A stretch of DNA of 64,000 nucleotides from contig OY752142.1 in the NCBI GenBank assembly GCA_963573315.1, positions 1,736,001 through 1,800,000 of the forward strand, written 5' to 3'. The stretch's first letter is position 1. Each line of letters opens with the position of its first letter. A program made the translations under genes and the position numbers. Shown one piece after another: positions 58,595-64,000 of the stretch. The stretch comes from Entomortierella parvispora (Eukaryota; Mortierellomycota; Mortierellomycetes; Mortierellales; Mortierellaceae). Below the pieces are notes generated by a model. The model was given only the letters and a program-made list of their open reading frames with translations. It was not told the origin of the DNA and ran no database searches.

Positions 58595-59230
58595 ATGGAC
58601 CAAGAACAGAGCAAGGACGATATCGCCTACATGTCCCTACTGACCCGCAACATCCCAGGCGTCGGTTCAAAGCCCATAGTCGCTGCAGGAACCCACCACC
58701 GACAAAACGTCGACTCCAGCTCCCCTGCCTCTACACTCTCCCATAACCAGCGTAGCGCAATCAAGACCCTGGAGGCTGCCCTCAAGGATGCCCTCTTTGT
58801 CTCTGAGGGAGAAGAGTCCTTCGAGACTGTTCATATCGTTCCAAAGAATCACATCGCAACCTCGTCTTCCATCAGTCTACCGCTGCCGACAGAGGCCGAG
58901 TTCCTGCGGCTGGCCCGGGAAATGCACCTGATCTCGGACGATCCAGAGGATCAGGACCTCTCTTGCGAGAGGACCTTTGACTTGAAGTCTGTCCTTGCCA
59001 ACATCAACCCCGGCGCTGACAAGATCAAGCGCGCTCTCCAAGACATCTTTCACTATCACTCTACAGGATCCCACCCTTCAGCGACACACGGTGGAGAAAA
59101 GAGTTTGAAAGAAGAGCCCTTGGCTCTGTACAGAGTCACGGCCGCATCCTCGACCAGGGTCCACATCTGGGTTCTTGGCTGGGTCGACCAGGAACTCATT
59201 GGCTTCCACACAGTCAGCATCGAGTCATGA
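58595..59230 (+). CDS. Small protein resembling nuclease A inhibitor (NuiA)
   Basis: A single exon encodes 211 aa from the ATG at 58595. The N-terminal 45 residues are variable. The remainder resembles the NuiA fold family: an early ALKDALFVSEGEESFETVHI segment, a central helical part (LPLPTEAEFLRLAREMHLI...LKSVLANINPGADKIKRALQ), and a C-terminal pair of strands, LYRVTAASSTRVHIWVLGW followed by LIGFHTVSIES, comparable to the VY-V-G...GL-T...E ending of NuiA. NuiA proteins block sugar-non-specific nucleases such as NucA. I made the match from remembered pattern, so it needs a profile search. The stop codon is 49 bp from the next gene's start. Confidence 0.5.
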   Translation: MDQEQSKDDIAYMSLLTRNIPGVGSKPIVAAGTHHRQNVDSSSPASTLSHNQRSAIKTLEAALKDALFVSEGEESFETVHIVPKNHIATSSSISLPLPTEAEFLRLAREMHLISDDPEDQDLSCERTFDLKSVLANINPGADKIKRALQDIFHYHSTGSHPSATHGGEKSLKEEPLALYRVTAASSTRVHIWVLGWVDQELIGFHTVSIES

Positions 59231-59251
59231 TCTCGACCGCTTTACATAAAA

Positions 59252-59259
59252 TCACGTGA
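59252..59259. promoter_or_regulatory. TCACGTGA E-box palindrome
   Basis: Exact 8-bp palindrome 20 bp upstream of the GCR1_C gene start codon, in the 49-bp gap after the NuiA-like gene. Confidence 0.5.
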
Positions 59260-59279
59260 CCTCTTTTCTACTGTATTCA

Positions 59280-60593
59280 ATGTTACCAGATGCATCTGAC
59301 CAAGGACCATCCATGCCCAAGAACCGCGACATCATGCCCCAACCTCAGGAGAAATCACGATCCCGCCCGACTGTAATTCAACCGGTATCCCATCCTGCTA
59401 CTTCTGCAGAAAGGGACCCATATGACAACCTCTTGAATGTGATCCGAGAGGAATCGGCACGAACGCGTGCTGACCAGGTCGAGTTTTTCCAAAAGACCTT
59501 TGAATATTTTCAGGAGCAGCAGAGGACAAGGACAGAGACTCTTCTGGCGGCCCAGGAGGCTATTCAAAGAGTCTCTGATGCCATTAATGATGCGCTGCAG
59601 AAATCGACACACGAGACCGCCTTACTCAAAAATGCTTTGGACCAGTTTGCCAGCTCCAATGGGCCTGCAGGACCACACAGCGCCGCCTTGACTCAGCGGC
59701 CTGGCCATGGCGCCGCTGCCACCACCGCCGCCGCAAGCTCGCCATCACAACGACTTTCGGGACAATCCATCGTCTCGATGGGGCGGACCATGACCGGATC
59801 AACGAGTTCAGTATCTCAATCATTCGAGAGTGTTCGAAAGAGGGCTCGATTGGCTAACGCGGATTCTGCCATTGGAAACCATTCGTCCTCACCTCCATCT
59901 TCATCCCCATCCCCGCCTTCGTCGGCGTCAACACCGCGGAGTATTGTGCCGCGTGCTTTTGTGGGCCATAGCGACCCTGTCACTATTCGAGCCGCCCCTA
60001 GTGCCCCAACCTCTATCTCGGTTTCTTCTTCATCATCCCAAAGAGTGGATCAAGCAAGGACCTTCAACAATAGAGCAATGTTGTTGTCGCAGGCGAGAAC
60101 TACAGCTCAAGGTTCATCCAGTGCTAATGGTAGTAGCTCTTCCCATCCTCCTTCTGTCGAGCTGACGACCTCAGACAAACCTTCACGCCTGCCTACGGAG
60201 CTAGTACCAGATACATTCGAGATGAGTCGTGGGATCGAGACTGTCCGAGAAGTGTGGGATGAATGGACTGTGGGCCTGTCTCCTGTCCTTCCGTCGGTCG
60301 AGCAGATGGATAACAAACATGGTACGAAATGGCGGAACAGCACCAAGGAACGGAAATTTTATTCCAATCGCCTGGTCATCATTAGGGAGATCCGGAGGTT
60401 GAGTGCGTTGACGGGCGAGCCCGTGGACGATGTAATTGATATGCTGGACAGGGAGGTAAAGTCCACATCGTGGACGAGGATGGTGACGAGGCTGCGAAGG
60501 GAGCATGTGATGCGGACAAACAACATGCGGCACGCAGCTGGCCCAACAACGGACGACGAGCACGATGGGGCGGACCATGGGCATGAATACTAG
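59280..60593 (+). CDS. GCR1_C-domain protein
   Basis: A single exon encodes 437 aa. I take the ATG at 59280 as start because the frame upstream has no ATG before the E-box. Residues about 50-130 form a coiled coil (RADQVEFFQKTFEYFQEQQR and following). The middle is a long Ser/Ala/Pro-rich stretch. The C-terminal 100 residues match the GCR1_C pattern: TVREVWDEWTVGLSPVLPSV, then KHGTKWRNSTKERKFYSNR, then IIREIRRLSALTG. This domain occurs in the yeast activator Gcr1 and in proteins related to Crypton transposons; I see no tyrosine-recombinase domain here. DNA binding is likely by family, target unknown. Confidence 0.65.
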   Translation: MLPDASDQGPSMPKNRDIMPQPQEKSRSRPTVIQPVSHPATSAERDPYDNLLNVIREESARTRADQVEFFQKTFEYFQEQQRTRTETLLAAQEAIQRVSDAINDALQKSTHETALLKNALDQFASSNGPAGPHSAALTQRPGHGAAATTAAASSPSQRLSGQSIVSMGRTMTGSTSSVSQSFESVRKRARLANADSAIGNHSSSPPSSSPSPPSSASTPRSIVPRAFVGHSDPVTIRAAPSAPTSISVSSSSSQRVDQARTFNNRAMLLSQARTTAQGSSSANGSSSSHPPSVELTTSDKPSRLPTELVPDTFEMSRGIETVREVWDEWTVGLSPVLPSVEQMDNKHGTKWRNSTKERKFYSNRLVIIREIRRLSALTGEPVDDVIDMLDREVKSTSWTRMVTRLRREHVMRTNNMRHAAGPTTDDEHDGADHGHEY

Positions 60594-61017
60594 TGAAACG
60601 GCAGCAAATATTACTGTAATTATTGAGCTCCAATTCGCGGTCAAAAATGGCGCTGTGACGCGCGCCTTTCTTTCTTCCTTTGTTCTTTGTGCAAGAGCAT
60701 TCATTCATTCATCCCTTCATTCCTTTTGCCTGTACCTCTTTTCCTCCCTCCCCTCTCTTCCTGCCTGCCTACCGACCTCATTACCTGCCCCCTCTTTTTC
60801 CTGCTCAGTCTCTCTCTCTCTCTCAGTCCCACCCTCTCCTCCGCAGACAAGGCACCCATCTGGACCACCGCTTGAGGTCCCCGTTGTATTAAAAGACCCG
60901 GACCTCTTGTCTGGCCGCCGACAGTCTCGTTCCCCTCCTCCATCCTTGCTCCCTCTTTGCCATTGACTCTTGACGCAGCAGGTCTCCTTGTGAAGAAAGG
61001 ACAAAAAAAAAGAAAAG
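60594..61017. other. Promoter/leader of GRAM-TBC gene
   Basis: No gene is visible in 424 bp. From about 60660 to 61000 the plus strand is C/T-rich with CATTCATTCATT and TCTC repeats, as in other leaders of this window. Confidence 0.45.
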
Positions 61018-64000
61018 ATGCAATCTCCGTCCTCGTCGTCACGACCCATGGCGCATCATCTCAAACCTCCGCCCCATGTCTTCATCTTGCCCACTCCATG
61101 TGATCAGCACAATCCACTTTTTGACACCATCCAGTCCACCGAGAACTTTGTGCTCCAACGCACAAAAGCCTCCAAGAGCCAGTTCCTGAACTCGTTCTTG
61201 GGGACCATCCAGAATGTGTATGTGTGTCTACCTGTTTTCGCCTGTTTGCCTGCTCTGTTGTTATCGCAAGAGTCAGGCCTCCCGCCGCTTCCGCAAGAAT
61301 TGTTCACGCTTCCCGTTGGGGCTGTACTGCACATGCATATCTAACTGACACACACACATCATAGATTTGACACGAAGCAGGCGCCGTTCCGCATCCTGTT
61401 TCGCCGCCAGGTCAACGCCCAGGCATTGATGATTGGCGAGGCAGAGACGCAAAAGAGCATCGACCATGCATGGAGCTGGGTGCAGGGTAAGGTTCTCTGC
61501 ATCGAGGTGATCCTGAAAGGGTCGAGACACGACAGGACAGCTAAAAATGAAACCTCTTCTTTCATGGCCTCTAGAAAACTTCGTTGTTGGATTGCAAGTG
61601 CTGGATGACCCACAGGAAAAGGAAGAGTGGGTCCTGACAAAGATCAGGTCTCTCGTTACGCGAGCAGGTAACTACCCGTTCGAACCAAAAGGGAATCCTT
61701 TCCTTCTCAGAGTCACTGACGTCTGGTGGTCTCACTTTTACTAGACAAAGGAACGGATGATATCACATCGGATGAAAAGGTCCGGAGTGCCTCTCGTGCG
61801 TTCCGGCAGACTTTTAACGTGTTGCCTTCCGAGCGTCTCGTCAGCTACTACTCGTGCTCGTACCATGGCAGGGTTATGAATCAAGGATGGATGTACATCT
61901 CGGAAAACTATCTCTGCTTCTACTCCTTCATGCTTGGCATGGAGACAAAGATCTTTTTGGAGCTCAAGGATGTTGGCGATTTGCAAAAGGAAAAGAGTAA
62001 ACGCGGCGTGTTTTCGGATGCGATTCGTGTTGTTATGAAAGACTCTCAGGAGGTATGAATGAATGTCTAAATCGTTCTAACCCAGAACGTGGAAATACTT
62101 CTTCCTTTTTGCTCACAGCTTTTTTTTTTTTTTCTTTTTCTTTTGGTACCTTGATGATTCCTAGTACTTCTTCTCAAATCTTTTCCATCGAGATGAAACG
62201 TACGACATGCTGGTTCAATTGACCACACTCACCATGGAACGCCTCTTGCGGAACACTGCGCTGGAACACGCCCCTGGAATGTCAAACGGAGACGATGGCG
62301 AAACTGTCAAGGACGTGTTCTCTGTAGACGTAGAGAGTCTCGATGGAAACGAGTCGCCTCATTCCCCTGCACCGACAACACGCCCATTGAGATTGGGTCT
62401 TGAGGAGCAGAAAAGGGATAACCAGTTCCAGCTACGGTTCAATTTGCCAACGTCGGAGCATCTTATGGAAGAGTCCAGCGCAACGATGGTTCAAGGTGAC
62501 AGGACAGACATGTTTCATGGCCGTTTGTACATGTCCGAGTCTTTCATGTGCTTTATCTGCGTGGAAGCCGAGCCTTGTGTCCTCGCATTGCCACTCTATA
62601 CCATTCGACGGGTTGAACGACTGAACTCTAGGTCGGCCATGTACGCGCTCAATATCTTGACCTGGCACCAGATGAGGATCGTCTTTCGCTTGAATGGTCC
62701 CATAACTCAGTGCGAGAAGTTCTGTGGGACTCTCAAGACCAACCTGAAGCTTCAAGTTAGAGCCATGCGGTCCCTAAAGCCTTTCTTGGCTACCTGCTTT
62801 TCTGAAGCACTCCTCGCTGATCGACCTGACGTGGCTGAAAAAGACTCTGGACTTGGGTGGATCTTTGAATTCCCAGGCGATCCTAAAAAGTACGTGTATT
62901 TCTTATCGTATTATGATTCAAAAGTTCATGGAAATCTGTAGGAACTGGAAACTGACATCTTTTTTTAAACCTCCATGACAAATAGGCTGAAGAACAAGAG
63001 CAAAACAAAGCTCTGGCTGCAATATTTCAAGGACAATGGCCGCAACTTGACAATGACCAAGGTTGCCACATTCCCAAAACTCATTCGCGTGGGACTCCCA
63101 AACAAACTTCGAGGTGAAATCTGGGAAGCCTGTAGTGGTTCACTTTACCTTCGGTCCATGAACCCTGGCGAATATGCCCGACTTTTGAAGGATAACGAAG
63201 GCAAAATGTCCCTGTCTTTGGAGGAGATTGAAAAGGACCTGAACAGGTAAAGTTTGTGTTGCATGAGCCAGGAGGCGCCGTTTTCTTTTTTTAATCAAGA
63301 GCTCAGATAATTAACCTTGATATTTTCAGATCCCTGCCAGAGTATCAGGCGTACCAGGCCAATCAGGGTATCAATCGACTCCGGAATGTTCTCAGTGCCT
63401 ATGCTTGGAAGAACCCAGACCTGGGATACTGTCAAGCGATGAACATTGTTACCAGTGCCATCTTGATGTAAGCACTCGATTCTGATGTCCAGGGCCATTC
63501 CCAGAAATGTGTGACAGAACCCCATGCATTCTGACCATAGTCCATTCCATCCAATAGCTACCAGAGCGAAGAACAGGCTTTCTGGACGCTGAACGTCCTT
63601 TGCGACCGTCTTTTGCCTGGATACTACAGCACCTCGATGTATGGCGCGTTGCTGGATCAAACTATTCTTGAGCACCTGTTGGAGAAGACAATGCCAATTC
63701 TAAGCAAGCATCTGAAAAAGGTGGACGTCCAACTCTCCGTGGCCTGCTTGCCCTGGTTCCTCAGTCTGTTTATCAACTCGATGCCGCTCGTCTATGCATT
63801 CCGGGTTCTGGATTGCTTTTTCTTTGAAGGACCCAAGGTTTTGTTCCAGATCAGTTTGGGTATGCTTGGTTTGCGAATTTAGTGGTATTCAGATACCTAT
63901 TTATTTCGCTTTGTTGTATTCTGATTATACTCTTTCCTCCACACTTAGCCATCCTTAAAGTCAATGGCGACGAGTTGTTGGCCTCCAAGGATGATGGCGC
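61018..64000 (+). CDS. GRAM-TBC RabGAP (TBC1D8/9 type), cut by the window edge
   Basis: This Rab GTPase-activating protein combines two GRAM-type membrane-binding domains with a TBC domain. Nine exons are seen (61018-61217, 61365-61486, 61575-61667, 61745-62052, 62165-62889, 62986-63246, 63330-63467, 63558-63859, 63949-64000), all in phase; the last runs off the window. The first GRAM domain includes [20 protein letters not shown] and [20 protein letters not shown]; the second includes [20 protein letters not shown] and [13 protein letters not shown]. The TBC domain begins with [20 protein letters not shown], with the Arg finger in IEKDLNRSLPE, the Gln finger in [10 protein letters not shown] and [13 protein letters not shown]. 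Domain order matches TBC1D8/9. Start is the ATG in [11 protein letters not shown] after a C/T-rich leader. Confidence 0.9.

Noticed and set aside
1-64000. tRNA, rRNA, CRISPR arrays, bacterial operons, riboswitches
   Set aside because: No tRNA arm motifs or repeat-spacer pattern was seen, and the gene structures are eukaryotic.

Overview
The window looks like fungal nuclear DNA from the early-diverging Mucoromycota, most likely a Mortierella-type genome; the placement is an inference from gene content and structure, not from a search. Genes carry many short GT-AG introns (about 40-140 bp), and C/T-rich tracts on the coding strand lie just upstream of many start codons. Simple repeats are abundant, and several proteins have polyQ or Ser/Asn-rich tracts. 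I rebuilt spliced models by matching donor and acceptor sites and intron phase; coordinates are gene spans unless exons are listed.

Layout, left to right. A minus-strand gene is cut by the left edge (1-48). Then acylaminoacyl-peptidase (256-2728 +), a lineage-specific 4-TM protein (3173-4781 +), mitoribosomal mS23 (5124-5955 -), and a large multi-Myb/SANT protein with a mitochondrial-looking N-terminus (6121-9075 -). eIF3j/HCR1 (9843-11394 +) and a dynactin p24-like gene (11598-12632 +) follow. A 2.5-kb pogo/Tigger-type DNA transposon with perfect 129-bp terminal inverted repeats and an uninterrupted transposase sits at 13530-16050. Next are an HMG-box-like Ser/Asn-rich protein (18380-20547 +), about 4.3 kb of repeat-rich DNA with no gene seen, a small spliced orphan (about 24806-25190 -), SEC20 (25436-26823 -), a TBC1D22-type RabGAP (27191-29789 +) and a polyQ Pcl/Clg1-like cyclin (30527-32076 -).

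After another 3.9 kb without a recognisable gene come a Rap1/Rsr1 GTPase with unusually long introns (35994-38370 +), a Zn2Cys6 transcription factor (39172-42509 -), Tudor-SN/SND1 (43157-46750 -), class II DAHP synthase (47106-48985 -), the ATP synthase F1 delta subunit (49385-50746 +), a ROM1/2-type Rho GEF with two GC-AG introns (51031-57381 -), a NuiA-like small protein (58595-59230 +), a GCR1_C-domain protein (59280-60593 +), and a GRAM-TBC RabGAP cut by the right edge (61018-64000 +).

Most genes are ordinary housekeeping or signalling genes with no operon-like logic. Rap1/Rsr1, the Rho1 GEF and the Pcl-type cyclin belong to polarity and cell-wall pathways, and SEC20 and two TBC proteins to membrane traffic, but their proximity is probably incidental. 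Four perfect copies of the palindrome TCACGTGA lie in promoter regions. The observations most worth following are the apparently intact transposon, the multi-Myb protein with a transit-like N-terminus, the NuiA-like/GCR1_C pair, and the paired GC-AG introns.
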